From Nguyenibacter vanlangensis (GTDB lineage: Bacteria > Pseudomonadota > Alphaproteobacteria > Acetobacterales > Acetobacteraceae), in NCBI RefSeq assembly GCF_038719015.1, contig NZ_CP152276.1:2647501-2711500 (forward strand): DNA of 64,000 nucleotides. Reading direction: 5' to 3'. Of this stretch, positions 36,631 to 46,537 are shown piece after piece. The notes beneath the pieces are model-generated. The model was not told the origin of the DNA and searched no databases. It saw only the letters and a program-made list of their open reading frames with translations. A program made the position numbers and the translations under genes. The stretch's first letter is position 1, and every line of letters starts with the position of its first letter.

Positions 36631-38151
36631 TCAACAGGCGATTTTTCGAACAACATCAATGACTGTGCCGTCACGGAAGCGAACGATACCGACAATTTTA
36701 TCCGAAAATTCAAGTGGCTCGGGAATACCGGTAAGCGCTATCCCCTTTTCGTACAGTTGCTGGATTGTATAGACTGGCAACCCAGCATCTTTCAGTCTCT
36801 GGGCTACGTCAGCGCGCGCCGGGTTGACCGCAATACCTTGATCCGTGACCAGAACATCAATGCATTCGCCGGGAGTAACAAGCGTCGTGACTTTCTGAAT
36901 GATCGTCGGAATTCGGCTGCGCACCAACGGGGCGACGACGATTGTCAGATTGGCACCGGCGGCGACATCGCAATGGCCGCCGGACGCTCCGCGCATCACG
37001 CCATCTCCGCCCGTCAGAACATTAACATTGAATTCCAGATCGATTTCGAGCGCGCTCAGAACGACAACGTCTACATGATCGACATACGCGGCCTTCGATG
37101 TCGGATTGGCATATTCGCTGGCCGAGATTTCGACATGTGTGGGAGAAGTTCGCAACGATTCGGCGGCGTCCGCGTCGAACGACTGCACATCGACTAGAAC
37201 CTTGACGAGGCCCTTCTTATGCAGATCGACAATTTCTCCGGTAATTCCCCCCAAGGCAAAACTTGCTTTTATCCCACTTTCCTGCATCTTCGCTTCAAGG
37301 CAGCGTGTCGTCGCCGTCGAGGCCCCTCCAGACCCGGTTTGCAAGGAAAATCCGTCCTTGAAATAGCCGGAGTGTTCGATAACGTCTGCGGCGTATCTCG
37401 CAATAAGAAGATCCCGCGGGTTTCGTGTGATCCGCGCGGCACCGACGCTGATCAGCTCTGGATCACCTACCTGCTTTACCTTTACGACAGCATCAACGTG
37501 AACTTGCGACAAGCTCGCGGGACAATTTGGAAATTCGACAATTTCCTCGGTCATTACGACAACATAGCGCGCGAACTCCGCGTCAACTTTTGCATAACCG
37601 AGTGAGCCGCAATTGAGCTTGCCATGTGCCCCATTTGCATTCCCAAATTCGTCCGCGCAGGCCACGCCCAGGAACGCCACGTCTATCTTCAACTCGCCGG
37701 TCTGAATCAGATGCGCGCGACCGCCATGCGAATGGATCTGCACAGGATGCGCCATCAGGCCGCTAGATATCGCCTCGGCGAGCTCACCACGAAGGCCGGA
37801 CGTGAAAATCCGAGTGATGACACCACTTTTTATGTGCGCGATTAGCGGATCATGGCAGTTCAACAAAGAGCTGGACGCAAGAGTGAGATTACTAAATCCC
37901 ATTTTCGCTAGGGTATCCACCACTTGGAGAACAATCTTGTCGCCCTCGCGGAACGCGTGATGGAACGAAATCGTCATTCCGTCCTTCAGTCCCGATCTCT
38001 TAATGGCATCTTCCAAGCTCCCACAGATCTTGCGGTGAAGTTTTTGTTCACTGTCATCCAGATACGGGGTGACGGCGGTAGCACCTGCGTATTCCCGAAA
38101 GGCGGGTCCATCTGGAATCTGAACCGCCAATGCCTCGATTATACCAACCAT
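36631..38151 (-). CDS. citF: CitF, citrate lyase alpha subunit (acetyl-ACP:citrate transferase)
   Basis: 506 residues, the usual CitF length. The opening AVTPYLDDSEQKLHRKICGSLEDAIKRSGLKDGMTISFHHAFREGDKIV and SGLRGELAEAISSGLMAHPVQIHSHGGR are CitF-specific, as are GHCDVAAGANLTIVVAPLVRSRIPTI and TDQGIAVNPAR. The ATG at 38151 follows AAAGGAG. It carries out the acyl-exchange half-reaction in the CitDEF complex in the cytoplasm. The gap to citE is 28 bases. Confidence 0.93.
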   Translation of the reverse strand: MVGIIEALAVQIPDGPAFREYAGATAVTPYLDDSEQKLHRKICGSLEDAIKRSGLKDGMTISFHHAFREGDKIVLQVVDTLAKMGFSNLTLASSSLLNCHDPLIAHIKSGVITRIFTSGLRGELAEAISSGLMAHPVQIHSHGGRAHLIQTGELKIDVAFLGVACADEFGNANGAHGKLNCGSLGYAKVDAEFARYVVVMTEEIVEFPNCPASLSQVHVDAVVKVKQVGDPELISVGAARITRNPRDLLIARYAADVIEHSGYFKDGFSLQTGSGGASTATTRCLEAKMQESGIKASFALGGITGEIVDLHKKGLVKVLVDVQSFDADAAESLRTSPTHVEISASEYANPTSKAAYVDHVDVVVLSALEIDLEFNVNVLTGGDGVMRGASGGHCDVAAGANLTIVVAPLVRSRIPTIIQKVTTLVTPGECIDVLVTDQGIAVNPARADVAQRLKDAGLPVYTIQQLYEKGIALTGIPEPLEFSDKIVGIVRFRDGTVIDVVRKIAC

Positions 38152-38179
38152 TTCCTGCTCCTTTGTCCTTACACCGAAC

Positions 38180-39046
38180 TCAGACAGCCACCGCACGTTG
38201 AAGAACGGCTTCGGCCTCGTGAATCACCGGCGGATCAATCATCTTGCCATCGAGCGAAACGACTCCCAGCCCCCTTGCCTGCGCCTGCGATGCCGCGGCG
38301 AGAACGCGCTTCGCATAGTCAAGCTCCGCCACCGTGGGTGCATACGCCTTGTGCAAGAGAGCGATCTGTCGAGGATGGATCAGTGACTTGCCATTGAATC
38401 CCAGCTGCTTGGCAATCATTACCTCGCGCAGAAATCCCTCATCATCATCCACATTTCCGTAAGCGACATCATACGCGGCTATGTGAGCGGCGCGAGCCGC
38501 GTGAAGGACAGCGGCTCTCGCGTAAAAGAGCTCGGGTTCCGAACCGCCACTCCGCTTCGTCTGCATATCGACAAGATAATCGAACCCGGCAATCGCAATC
38601 GCCATCATCCGGGGAGACGCGGTCGCGATGCTTACCGCGTTGACGACGCCGGAGGCCGACTCGATCGCGGCCATCAGCTTCGTTTCACCGAGAGGCCGCC
38701 CGGCCGCCTTTTCGATCGCCGCGACATGGGATTCTATCTCGCGAATGTTATCCGCACTTTCCGTCTTGGGAAGGCGGATAACGTCGGCGCGACCGCGAAC
38801 CGCCGCTTCGAGGTCTTCTCGCCAGAACGCTGTATCCAAACCGTTGATTCGGACTACTCTCTCAATGTCACGGTAAGCTGGATGCAGCAATGTCTGAAAA
38901 ACGAGTAGTCTTGCTGTGTCCTTTTCCCCTATGGCAACGGCGTCCTCAAGATCGAACATCACCGAATCCGGCTTGTAAATAAAAGACGTGCTCAGCATAC
39001 TGGCATTAGAGCCCGGCACGAACATCATGCTCCGTCGAAGTTTCAT
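38180..39046 (-). CDS. citE: CitE, citrate lyase beta subunit (citryl-ACP lyase)
   Basis: 288 residues of the HpcH/HpaI aldolase/citrate lyase family: [43 protein letters not shown] with the Asp/Glu Mg ligands, VVRINGLDT, and [18 protein letters not shown]. It cleaves citryl-ACP to acetyl-ACP and oxaloacetate. It overlaps citD by 4 bases (ATGA). Confidence 0.93.
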   Translation of the reverse strand: MKLRRSMMFVPGSNASMLSTSFIYKPDSVMFDLEDAVAIGEKDTARLLVFQTLLHPAYRDIERVVRINGLDTAFWREDLEAAVRGRADVIRLPKTESADNIREIESHVAAIEKAAGRPLGETKLMAAIESASGVVNAVSIATASPRMMAIAIAGFDYLVDMQTKRSGGSEPELFYARAAVLHAARAAHIAAYDVAYGNVDDDEGFLREVMIAKQLGFNGKSLIHPRQIALLHKAYAPTVAELDYAKRVLAAASQAQARGLGVVSLDGKMIDPPVIHEAEAVLQRAVAV

Positions 39047-39339
39047 GACAGCTTCTCCATCGGAACTTCTGGGGCTTCAGCGCCACGAAGGATAGCCGCC
39101 TGTACACGTGCCTTAATGACACAATCAAGTGCGCCCTTATCTTCGATTTCGATGGATACCGAACTCACTAAGAACGTCTCCAGTGTTTTAGAAACGGTCT
39201 CGCGGATTTGCTTTCCAAATCGCTTTTCCACAGCGCTGCGAATCACGATGTCTATCACCGATCCATCACCAGGTGAAACTTTGACGAGCAAGTCACTTGA
39301 TTCCAGTGTCCCCGCCACTGCGGGCTTGACAATTTTCAT
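39043..39339 (-). CDS. citD: CitD, citrate lyase acyl-carrier subunit
   Basis: 98 residues, the canonical size. The N-terminus [17 protein letters not shown] contains Ser14, the attachment site of the phosphoribosyl-dephospho-CoA group, at the same position as in enterobacterial Cit[20 protein letters not shown] near the end also matches the family. It overlaps citC upstream and citE downstream. Confidence 0.95.
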   Translation of the reverse strand: MKIVKPAVAGTLESSDLLVKVSPGDGSVIDIVIRSAVEKRFGKQIRETVSKTLETFLVSSVSIEIEDKGALDCVIKARVQAAILRGAEAPEVPMEKLS

Positions 39340-40400
39340 TTCACCACCTCTTTCGTTGACGCAACGTCATGCGCGCGTCCGTATTTCTGCCTGAGAAATT
39401 CGAGAGTCGTATTCGGGACCATGCGCGCAATTCTGGCAAAATTGCCGCTATGTATCAGCTCCCTGACTTCGCTGGCCGAAATCGCCTCGCCATCGACCGA
39501 TATCCTCGGAATCTCAACGACATCAATGTCGGGCCCCAAACCAGCATCGCCCTGCAACCACATCCGCATCTGGGTATTGTAATGCCGGGTGGTCGCATCA
39601 AACGGCTCCGTGCCGACGAAGCGATGAGTAATACCCAAGGCGGGTCCGATATATTCCCGAAATAGAAGAAGATCTACCGCCGCCCATCCCCGATCGACCT
39701 GCGCTTTGTCCTTCAGGAAATATCCGGGAAAGGTCGCCCGAGAAACGATATAGTTGGAGCCTTCCTGTATAGTAACATTTTTAATGTCCGCCAGCCCCGC
39801 GACAACAAGCATATGGCGTTCGGCATAGGAGAACATCGACGCCTCTTCCCGCACAAGAAATACGTGAAGCCAATCACATTTCTTAGCGGCCTGTATAGCC
39901 AAGCTGCGATGACCAAGCGTAAACGGATTGGCGTTCATGACAATCGCCCCGATTGTCTTTCCTGGTCGTCGGTCCCGGCACACCTTGCGGCAATAATTCC
40001 CAATCGCCACCGAGCTGTTTTCCATGAGCATGACCATGTCAGGGACTTCAACCAATGGGTAGAATCCCCATCCACGAAAGAAAAGACGGTTCTTCGGCGA
40101 GGAATAAAGAAACAGATCAAACACCCCGCGTGACGCCGCAACCTCTATGATCCGACTTCCTAGCGTCAAGCTAATCTTTTCTCCACGCAATCCAGAGTCG
40201 ATAGCCACGCATTTGATCGTCGCATGATCCAAGCCTGCACATGCGACCAAGCCGCTCTGGTTTTCACGTCGACCGACAACGAATACTTCAACCTGATCAT
40301 CCATATCAAGATCATTGTCGTTGAGAAATCGACGAATTTCGTCGATTTCTTCAGTATCGACGTCGTTATACACGCAATAGAATGCAACATTCTCAATCAC
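39336..40400 (-). CDS. citC: CitC, citrate lyase acetate:ligase
   Basis: 354 residues. An N-terminal acetyltransferase-like region (LFLYSSPKNRLFFRGWGFYPL) precedes a nucleotidyltransferase domain with the HxGH-like motif NANPFTLGHRSLA, RVG-type YAERHMLVVAGLADI and late GEAISASEVRELIHSG. It acetylates the CitD prosthetic group using ATP and acetate, activating the lyase. It is the second gene of the operon, 79 bases downstream of a CitE-like gene. Confidence 0.92.
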   Translation of the reverse strand: MIENVAFYCVYNDVDTEEIDEIRRFLNDNDLDMDDQVEVFVVGRRENQSGLVACAGLDHATIKCVAIDSGLRGEKISLTLGSRIIEVAASRGVFDLFLYSSPKNRLFFRGWGFYPLVEVPDMVMLMENSSVAIGNYCRKVCRDRRPGKTIGAIVMNANPFTLGHRSLAIQAAKKCDWLHVFLVREEASMFSYAERHMLVVAGLADIKNVTIQEGSNYIVSRATFPGYFLKDKAQVDRGWAAVDLLLFREYIGPALGITHRFVGTEPFDATTRHYNTQMRMWLQGDAGLGPDIDVVEIPRISVDGEAISASEVRELIHSGNFARIARMVPNTTLEFLRQKYGRAHDVASTKEVVK

Positions 40401-40478
40401 ATTTCACTCCACCCGTGAAAACGAGAAATAAATTCAGGACTGCAATCTGTACATCTACGATACCCAAGCGATAGCAAG

Positions 40479-41222
40479 CTATTCAGCGGCAAAGATTGCA
40501 TTGACGGTGGCAATCTGCTCGACATGTAACGCAGCCTTTGCAGTCATGCCTAGCTTGCGACTTCCGGCTGCTTCCGTCGCCAGCCCAGCCTCGTCGGATT
40601 TAAAATACGGCACGTCGATCGCCGCGATGGAACGCGTCGCCGCCGCCGCGACGATGCACGAGCGGGCGCAAAGCAGGCTCTCCCACGAGCCATCGGCATG
40701 CAGGTCCCGCGCCAGATCGCCCCCCCCGAGGAAGAGTGCGCTGACACGCTCATGGGAGTTGGCGATCCGTTCGGCCGCGAACAGGGCTCGCGCCAACTCC
40801 ACCATGGGAATGATGCCGATCGTTGAAAGCGGCCCATCAAGAATATCGGCGACGACGCCTACCTCATCCGGTGTCCTGCATAAGGGAATAATGATGGCAT
40901 CAGGCTTATACTCAGCCCCATGAAGCGCAATCAGATCCTTTAAGCCGATAACTGATCTTGGGCTGTTGATCCGGACGATTCGAACTGGATTTCCCTCGAC
41001 AGAGCGAGCGAGCCAAGCTATGGCGGCGCGGCGAGCCTTATCCTTGTCGGCCAGCGGAACGGTCGACTCCAGATCAAGAATGACACCATCGCCGAGATAG
41101 CCGGTCTCGTAGCGCTCCGGATGCGAGGCAGGGGTCAACAAAAAGCTCCGGCAGGCTCGCAACCGAGCCTGTAACGATACCACCTCGCTGCTTTGCGGAC
41201 GGCAAGGAACACTTGAATTCAT
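40479..41222 (-). CDS. CitE-like HpcH/HpaI aldolase, first gene of the citrate lyase operon
   Basis: 247 residues. CRSFLLTPASHPERYETGYLGDGVILDLESTVPLADKDKAR (metal-ligand Glu), VRIVRINSPRSVIGLKDL and PMVELARALFAAERIA match the citrate lyase beta/malyl-CoA lyase family, but the protein is shorter than CitE and diverges at the end. The ATG at 41222 is preceded by TTTGGAG. Being upstream of citC in one operon, it may cleave a related CoA- or ACP-linked hydroxy acid, or modulate the lyase. No role is proved. Confidence 0.8.
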   Translation of the reverse strand: MNSSVPCRPQSSEVVSLQARLRACRSFLLTPASHPERYETGYLGDGVILDLESTVPLADKDKARRAAIAWLARSVEGNPVRIVRINSPRSVIGLKDLIALHGAEYKPDAIIIPLCRTPDEVGVVADILDGPLSTIGIIPMVELARALFAAERIANSHERVSALFLGGGDLARDLHADGSWESLLCARSCIVAAAATRSIAAIDVPYFKSDEAGLATEAAGSRKLGMTAKAALHVEQIATVNAIFAAE

Positions 41223-41509
41223 CGCAAACAACTCCAAAATATAATAATAGCGCGAGAATTACCGTACATCGTCCAAAGACAAAACTATATGGCACTGATG
41301 TCAGCATAAAATCGCTGTATAAGCCGATGGCATTAACATGGCGAGCCCCTAAGATAAGGCGCTAAGGAAGCGCCATTGAACGCATGAACTGAACGCCGAT
41401 CCCATCTGCCGGAAAATTCTCTCGCTCCGATCTCGTTCCATACCTTCCATTTAATTCCCGCCGTGTCATTGACGGGCGTCACGCGCCGTAAAAATTATGG
41501 CAGGTTGCC
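41223..41509. promoter_or_regulatory. Leader and probable promoter region of the citrate lyase operon
   Basis: Minus strand leader with an A/T-rich stretch TATTATTATATTTTGGAG just before the first operon gene. A hairpin GGCGCT-AAGGA-AGCGCC sits at about 41357-41373. No open gene. At 41463-41481 a copy of GTGTCATTGACGGGCGTCA begins the IS-rich segment. Confidence 0.4.
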
Positions 41510-42069
41510 GCTTGTCCCCGCCCGGTGAGCTGGAACTCGGTTTTCCGCGATATCACAGACCGTTGGATTACGTCCAAATGAACCCTCTCGATAGCGTCGC
41601 ACAGTCCGGCATCGCGCCGCTCGCGGGGCGGCAATCGCTATGGGTCGCCAGCACGCACGGCATGCTCATACCAGGTCGACGGGGCATACCGTGCGTGCTG
41701 GCGACCCCATACTTCCGGCGGTGCTGGTACATGAAGGCGATCATGGCTTGTGTCGACGCCCGCACTCCACCATCGCAAAATAAGCCGACGCCTTGCGCGC
41801 GATCTCATTGGCATGCCGCAGTTCGCGGACCTCGCGCTTAAGGGCCTTGATCCGCTCGATCTCTGCCATGCTCGGACCAGGCCGCACTCCGCTGTCGTGC
41901 TCGGCCTTATGCGCCCAATTCCACAGCGTCTCCCCGAGCAGCCGATCTTGGCCGCAACCCAGTTGATTGCTCCCTATTGCGTCGCATGCTCGTCCTGCTG
42001 CTCCAGCACCGGACACACCGCACGTTCGCTGACTTCTCGTGGCAATGGTCAATTCGTCTTTCTCGTCAT
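41510..42069 (-). mobile_element. Degenerate IS3-family copy (orfA and orfB pieces)
   Basis: From ATG 42069 the minus strand gives broken OrfA pieces (PLPREVSERAV; VLEQQDEHATQ; GAINWVAAKIGCS; ETLWNWAHKAEHDSGVRPGPSMAEIERIKALKREVRELRHANEIARKASAYF), then OrfB beginnings (MIAFMYQHRRKYGV; APSTWYEHAVRAGDP; RLPPRERRDAGLCDAIERVH). Several frameshifts and stops are present. A fold-back hairpin (41642-41706) replaces part of OrfB. Confidence 0.75.
41642..41706. repeat. Long fold-back hairpin inside the IS3 remnant
   Basis: GGGTCGCCAGCACGCACGG and its reverse complement flank a 16- to 18-base centre, with the stem extending to about 24 bp at one mismatch. In OrfB terms, one arm is native (HAVRAGDP) and the other is an inverted copy, so it arose by a local inverted duplication. 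Confidence 0.75.
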
Positions 42070-42084
42070 GACCTCACTCTCTCA

Positions 42085-42249
42085 AGAGTTGAGGTCTCCA
42101 CCAATCCCGGCGCGGTTCACCTGAAAAAACCGGAGAACCTCGTTGCGTCGCAAGCGACGTCGAACAAGGATGTTTCCCTCGCTGTCGATCCCACGTAACT
42201 GGAAAACACTCTTGGCCAGATCCAGTCCAATCGTCGAAATTGTTCCCAT
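42085..42249 (-). mobile_element. IS110-family transposase N-terminal fragment
   Basis: From ATG 42249: MGTISTIGLDLAKSVFQLRGIDSEGNILVRRRLRRNEVLRFF, the start of an IS110-type DEDD transposase. It ends after about 55 residues against the IS3 remnant. The upstream 70 bases look like the left end of the same element. Confidence 0.8.
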
Positions 42250-42853
42250 AAGGGCCTCCCGGCGTTGTAGACGGCGGCGCTTTTATCCTCGCACGTTCCC
42301 CGCCGGAGCCGTCCACAACATCACTTCAATCGTCACGCGCTTTCACTTCAAACTCTATTTGTGCGTCTCCGGACGCATCGTTGACGCCCGTCAATGTCAC
42401 AACCGAAAAATTATGCTCTGGATAGCATGAGTAGATACGGACAGAAGCTGATAGTTGGGACGAGGGTCATGGGAAAAAAAAGCAGGCCCTTGTCGCAAGA
42501 GGTCGTCGATATCTCAACCAGAATCCCAGTACTTTCCTGCAATGCGTTTTTATTTGTCTTATTTATTTGTCTTACGGAAAAAAAATCTGAGAAGATACGA
42601 AATCATGAAGGGCGGACTCGGGCGCTGGACCATAGAGATGAAAGATCAAGATCTTTCCCTCATGTTGAAGGAATGGCGCATTGTCTGGCGTATACAGCGC
42701 ACGGCTATCGCCTCATGGGGCTATTGGCCGTGCCGTTCTACCAATTAATCGGAAACAGAACTCTTCGAGCAAAATTAACTCCATATTCGCCGTGTCCGGG
42801 GCTGTGGTCTTTTAACGAGATCGTTCCAATATTAACGTGTGAGATTGACGCTC
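42250..42853. other. Leader region of the OprB porin gene, no clear gene
   Basis: About 600 bases with lower GC. Overlapping open frames up to 160 codons exist on the plus strand but have no recognisable family, overlap the porin start and lack good ribosome sites, so I do not call them. A perfect 13-bp tandem duplication TTTATTTGTCTTA lies at 42549-42574, and a palindrome-like GTTGACGCCCGTCAAT at 42380-42395. Control sequences for the porin are likely here. Confidence 0.4.
42549..42574. repeat. 13-bp tandem duplication in porin leader
   Basis: Two perfect, adjacent copies of TTTATTTGTCTTA about 280 bases before the porin ATG. Function unknown. Confidence 0.75.
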
Positions 42854-44440
42854 ATGAACAAAAATCTTTCTCTTAAAAGTTTTCTGCTTATTTTTAAGGG
42901 TGCGTTGTTGAGCTCTGTTACAATCAACGTTTTTGTAGCGCAAAATGTACAAGCGGCCGAGGTTGGCGCGTCTGAATACCCACTTAATCCCGCGAATCCC
43001 GTGCCGACCGCGGAAAAAACATCCAAAGTGCCGAGACTAAAATCGATGCTCCCCGTGAATCTGTATTCTAGCACAAATGGTGAGCTGGCGGCTCTTGATG
43101 ATGACGCGTACTTCCGTCATTTTCCGGCACTGGACGTCCTCCCTGGATACTACGGCCAGGATCGAAACTCTATTATTGTGCGCGATTTCGGCGCGACCCC
43201 TTCTCCACCCCAGCATCTGTTGCCCGAAAGTATGGCACCGATACGCCGCTTTCTTCTGTCACACGGCATCAATGTTCAATTGACCTACGTGTCGGAGCCG
43301 ATGTGGAATGTGGCGGGAGGCCGCGAACGGGGCGGAGATTATGCTGCGCAGTTATCGCTTCAGCTTGATACCGACCTCAAACGATTGACGCATCTGGCAT
43401 TTTTAGATGGCTTCACGACACACATGATGATTCTTCAGCGCTCCGGCCGAAGCCTGACGAATGACAGGGTAGGCGACCACGATCTCAATCTCGTCGGCGT
43501 TTATGGCGTGGGTAACAATGTCATTGCGAAGCTTGGTTATTTTTACATCGAAAAAGACATTCTTGATCATCGAATAAATCTAGCCGTCGGACGAATGGCG
43601 GTTGCAATGGACTTCGCCACGTCCCCTGTCTATTCGTCATTTTTGTCGATCGGCCTGGCGCCCATCGCCCTGAAAACTGCCGCTGGGTTCGAAGCAACTC
43701 CCAACTCAGTCTGGGGAGGACGCGCTCGCCTTCGACCATTTCTCGACAATTATCTCTCTTTCGGCGCCTATCAGGTGAGCCCCAATTATGGCGGCATTTC
43801 AGGGTGGAGTTGGTTCGAGCCGGGCTCCCAGGGCGTTATCCTTCCCGTCGAGGATGCGTGGACTCCTTACATCGGCCGGCAAGGTCTGGTTGGACACTAC
43901 CGGGTAGGCTTTGCTTATAATAGCGTTCGTTATCCGAGCCTAGCAGGCACCATTCCCGCCCAAAGCATTACCGAGATTCATATGGGTGGCCCTCGTCATC
44001 GTGATAGTTTCTGGGTGCTGGGCGATCAGATGCTGTTCCGGACAGGTCATACTGAATATAGCGGAGTTATCGCGTTCGGAGGATATGTCCATAATACTCA
44101 GAGTATTACGACGTTTCAGGATCAGATATTCGGTGGGCTACTGACTCCCAGCCCGATACCGGGACGAAAGGATGACCAGTTCGGTTTTCTTTTTTCATAT
44201 TATCATTACAGTACAACTCTTCGCAGGGGCGAGGAGATTCGGATCTCAGATGGGCTTTCCCCCGGAAAGAATATTTATGGTCCGCAGTCCGATTCCAATT
44301 CCATCGAGGTATTCTATAATATACCCGTATTTCGCGGTATTCGTTTTTCGCCGGATTATGAGTACTTCGTCCGTCCGGGCGGGTCCAGCTATCTGCGAAG
44401 TGCCAGCTTCGTAGGGTTCAAAACATCTATTCTGCTGTGA
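42854..44440 (+). CDS. OprB-family carbohydrate-selective porin
   Basis: 528 residues, outer membrane. The ATG at 42854 gives a signal peptide (SLKSFLLIFKGALLSSVTINVFVAQNVQAAE); the frame also has a GTG 15 bases upstream. The OprB domain spans about residues 150-528 with alternating beta strands, RPFLDNYLSFGAYQVSP, YRVGFAYNSVRYPSL and the terminal strand SFVGFKTSILL. In acetic acid bacteria such porins pass sugars and polyols to periplasmic dehydrogenases. It stands between the citrate lyase operon and pdc on the plus strand. A truncated paralogue is at 33529. Confidence 0.9.
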   Translation: MNKNLSLKSFLLIFKGALLSSVTINVFVAQNVQAAEVGASEYPLNPANPVPTAEKTSKVPRLKSMLPVNLYSSTNGELAALDDDAYFRHFPALDVLPGYYGQDRNSIIVRDFGATPSPPQHLLPESMAPIRRFLLSHGINVQLTYVSEPMWNVAGGRERGGDYAAQLSLQLDTDLKRLTHLAFLDGFTTHMMILQRSGRSLTNDRVGDHDLNLVGVYGVGNNVIAKLGYFYIEKDILDHRINLAVGRMAVAMDFATSPVYSSFLSIGLAPIALKTAAGFEATPNSVWGGRARLRPFLDNYLSFGAYQVSPNYGGISGWSWFEPGSQGVILPVEDAWTPYIGRQGLVGHYRVGFAYNSVRYPSLAGTIPAQSITEIHMGGPRHRDSFWVLGDQMLFRTGHTEYSGVIAFGGYVHNTQSITTFQDQIFGGLLTPSPIPGRKDDQFGFLFSYYHYSTTLRRGEEIRISDGLSPGKNIYGPQSDSNSIEVFYNIPVFRGIRFSPDYEYFVRPGGSSYLRSASFVGFKTSILL

Positions 44441-44806
44441 AAAAATAGCACCGTGTTCATCGCCATCGATCGTTGCGGCGGTTTATACATTGGCGTCCAG
44501 CCGCCCTGTCGTCCGGCAGGACACTGCGGGCGGCTGTGATGTCGAATTCGGCACCTGCAACGCCCGGACGCGCACGCTTGCCGCGTTCACGACCGGCAAC
44601 TGGTGGCATTTTCTGGAAGGTCACTGCGGTAGTCTCATGGGCGGCGCGCAATACATCCATATCCAGATATTTGCCTTCTACGGCAACGATGGTGAGGAAA
44701 ACAGCGTCTACCCGCAGACGAGTGTCAACACCGTTTGCGTGACCATCCGATATTTCCATTTCCAGCAATGACCGAAGATTTCTTCGTTCACTCAAGGATT
44801 ACGCAC
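44441..44806. other. Region between porin and pdc, no recognised gene
   Basis: Open frames exist in both orientations (one plus-strand frame reads GGCDVEFGTCNARTRTL and [16 protein letters not shown]), but none resembles a family and their codon pattern is unremarkable. Probably the remnant of a gene plus the pdc promoter. The pdc ribosome site AAGGA is at 44794-44798. Confidence 0.4.
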
Positions 44807-46531
44807 ATGTCCTATACAGTCGGCACCTACCTTGCCGAGCGCCTGTCCCAGATCGGCCTCAAGCATCACTTCGCGGTCGCAGGCGACTACAACCTCGCCT
44901 TACTCGATGAGCTCTTGAAAAACCCTACTTTTGAACAGGTTTATTGCTGCAATGAACTAAACTGCGGCTTCGCGGCCGAAGGTTATGCGCGCGCCAACGG
45001 AGCCGCCGCAGCAGTCGTTACCTTCAATGTCGGTGCCTTCTCGGCCCTGAACGCGATCGGCGGCGCGAACGCCGAAAACCTGCCCGTCATCCTGATTTCC
45101 GGTTCTCCCAACTCCAACGATTATGGAAGCGGGCATATCCTGCACCACACGATCGGCTTTCCGGATTACAATTATCAGCTCGAAATCGCGGAAAAGCTCA
45201 CCTGTGCTGCCGTCTCGATCACGTCGGCCCACGATGCGCCGGAAAAGATCGACCATGTGATCCGCACGGCCCTGCGCGAGAAAAAGCCAGGTTATATCGA
45301 AATTTCCTGCAACGTTTCGGGTCAGCCTTGTACGACGCCCGGCCCGATCAGTGCGGTCATCGGCCATGTGCCGAGCGATCGCGCAACGCTGCAGGCAGCG
45401 ATCAAGTCGGTTGCAGCTTTCGTGGACGCTCACGAAAAGCCTGCCCTGCTGATCGGCAGCAAGACGCGGGCCGCCGGAGCGGAAGAGGTATCCGTCAAGC
45501 TTGCCGATGCATTGGGCTGTGTTGTGGCGACCATGGGGGCTGCGAAAAGCTTCTTCCCCGAGGATCATCCGAACTATGTCGGCACGTTCTGGGGAAGTGC
45601 GAGCTCGGCGGGCGTGCGCGAGATCTTCGACTGGAGCGACAGCATCATTGCTATCGCCCCGATCTTCAACGACTACTCGACCGAAGGATGGACGGCCTGG
45701 CCGAAAGGCCCAAACGTGGTGCTCCTCGACAAGAACGTCGTGAAAGTAGGCGATCAGAGCTTCAACAATATCGCGTTGGCCGATCTACTCGAAGGACTTG
45801 CCGCCTACTATGCCGAGAAGCCTAAAAAAAATGCGACGCTTGTCGAGTTCGATAGGATCCACGGCGCATCCGGCATGGCCGACGCCCCTGTTGCCCAGAA
45901 GAAATCTGAAATCACCCGGACGACCGTCGAAACGAAACTGACCCGCGCTGACATTCAGTCCGCGGTGCAGGGCCTCGTGACGCCCGAGACGACTATTTTC
46001 GCCGAGACCGGCGACAGCTGGTTCAACGTCATGCGCATGAAGCTGCCGCGCGGAGCGCGCGTCGAACTTGAAATGCAGTGGGGCCATATCGGCTGGTCAG
46101 TGCCGTCCATGTTCGGTTACGCCGTGGGCAGCCCGGAGCGTCGTCACATCCTGATGGTGGGCGACGGCTCGTTCCAGCTCACCGCGCAGGAAGTCGCCCA
46201 GATGACGCGCCGCAAGCTGCCGGTCATCATCTTCCTCATCAACAATGGGGGCTACACGATCGAAGTCGAGATCCAGGACGGTCCTTACAACAACATCAAG
46301 AACTGGGACTACGCGGCCGTCATCGAAGGCTTCAATGCGCAAGACGGGAAGGGGCGCGGCCTGCGCGCGACTACCCCGGCCGAGCTTGAGGCGGCAGTGA
46401 AGACGGCGCTCGGCAATACCGAGGGACCGACACTGATCGAATGCGTCATTCCGCGTGACGACTGCACGAGCGAGCTGATTTCCTGGGGTCGCCATGTTGC
46501 GGCCGCGAACGCACGACCGCCCGCGCAATAA
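44807..46531 (+). CDS. pdc: Pyruvate decarboxylase
   Basis: 574-residue ThDP enzyme of the Zymomonas/Acetobacter group: pyruvate to acetaldehyde plus CO2. Key residues stand at the classic positions: Asp27 (VAGDYN), Glu50 (CCNELN), His113-His114 (GHILHHT), and the Glu of the GYTIEV motif near residue 470. The ThDP/Mg motif is [29 protein letters not shown]. Minor changes from the usual sequence occur at [14 protein letters not shown] and INNGGYTIE. The ATG at 44807 follows AAGGA. It is one of few bacterial lineages with this gene and is convergent with a Crp-type gene. Confidence 0.95.
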   Translation: MSYTVGTYLAERLSQIGLKHHFAVAGDYNLALLDELLKNPTFEQVYCCNELNCGFAAEGYARANGAAAAVVTFNVGAFSALNAIGGANAENLPVILISGSPNSNDYGSGHILHHTIGFPDYNYQLEIAEKLTCAAVSITSAHDAPEKIDHVIRTALREKKPGYIEISCNVSGQPCTTPGPISAVIGHVPSDRATLQAAIKSVAAFVDAHEKPALLIGSKTRAAGAEEVSVKLADALGCVVATMGAAKSFFPEDHPNYVGTFWGSASSAGVREIFDWSDSIIAIAPIFNDYSTEGWTAWPKGPNVVLLDKNVVKVGDQSFNNIALADLLEGLAAYYAEKPKKNATLVEFDRIHGASGMADAPVAQKKSEITRTTVETKLTRADIQSAVQGLVTPETTIFAETGDSWFNVMRMKLPRGARVELEMQWGHIGWSVPSMFGYAVGSPERRHILMVGDGSFQLTAQEVAQMTRRKLPVIIFLINNGGYTIEVEIQDGPYNNIKNWDYAAVIEGFNAQDGKGRGLRATTPAELEAAVKTALGNTEGPTLIECVIPRDDCTSELISWGRHVAAANARPPAQ

Positions 46532-46537
46532 GCTGCA

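Noticed and set aside
42394..42876. Possible 160-residue protein upstream of the porin
   Set aside because: Overlaps the porin start, lacks a ribosome site and resembles nothing known; kept as leader region.
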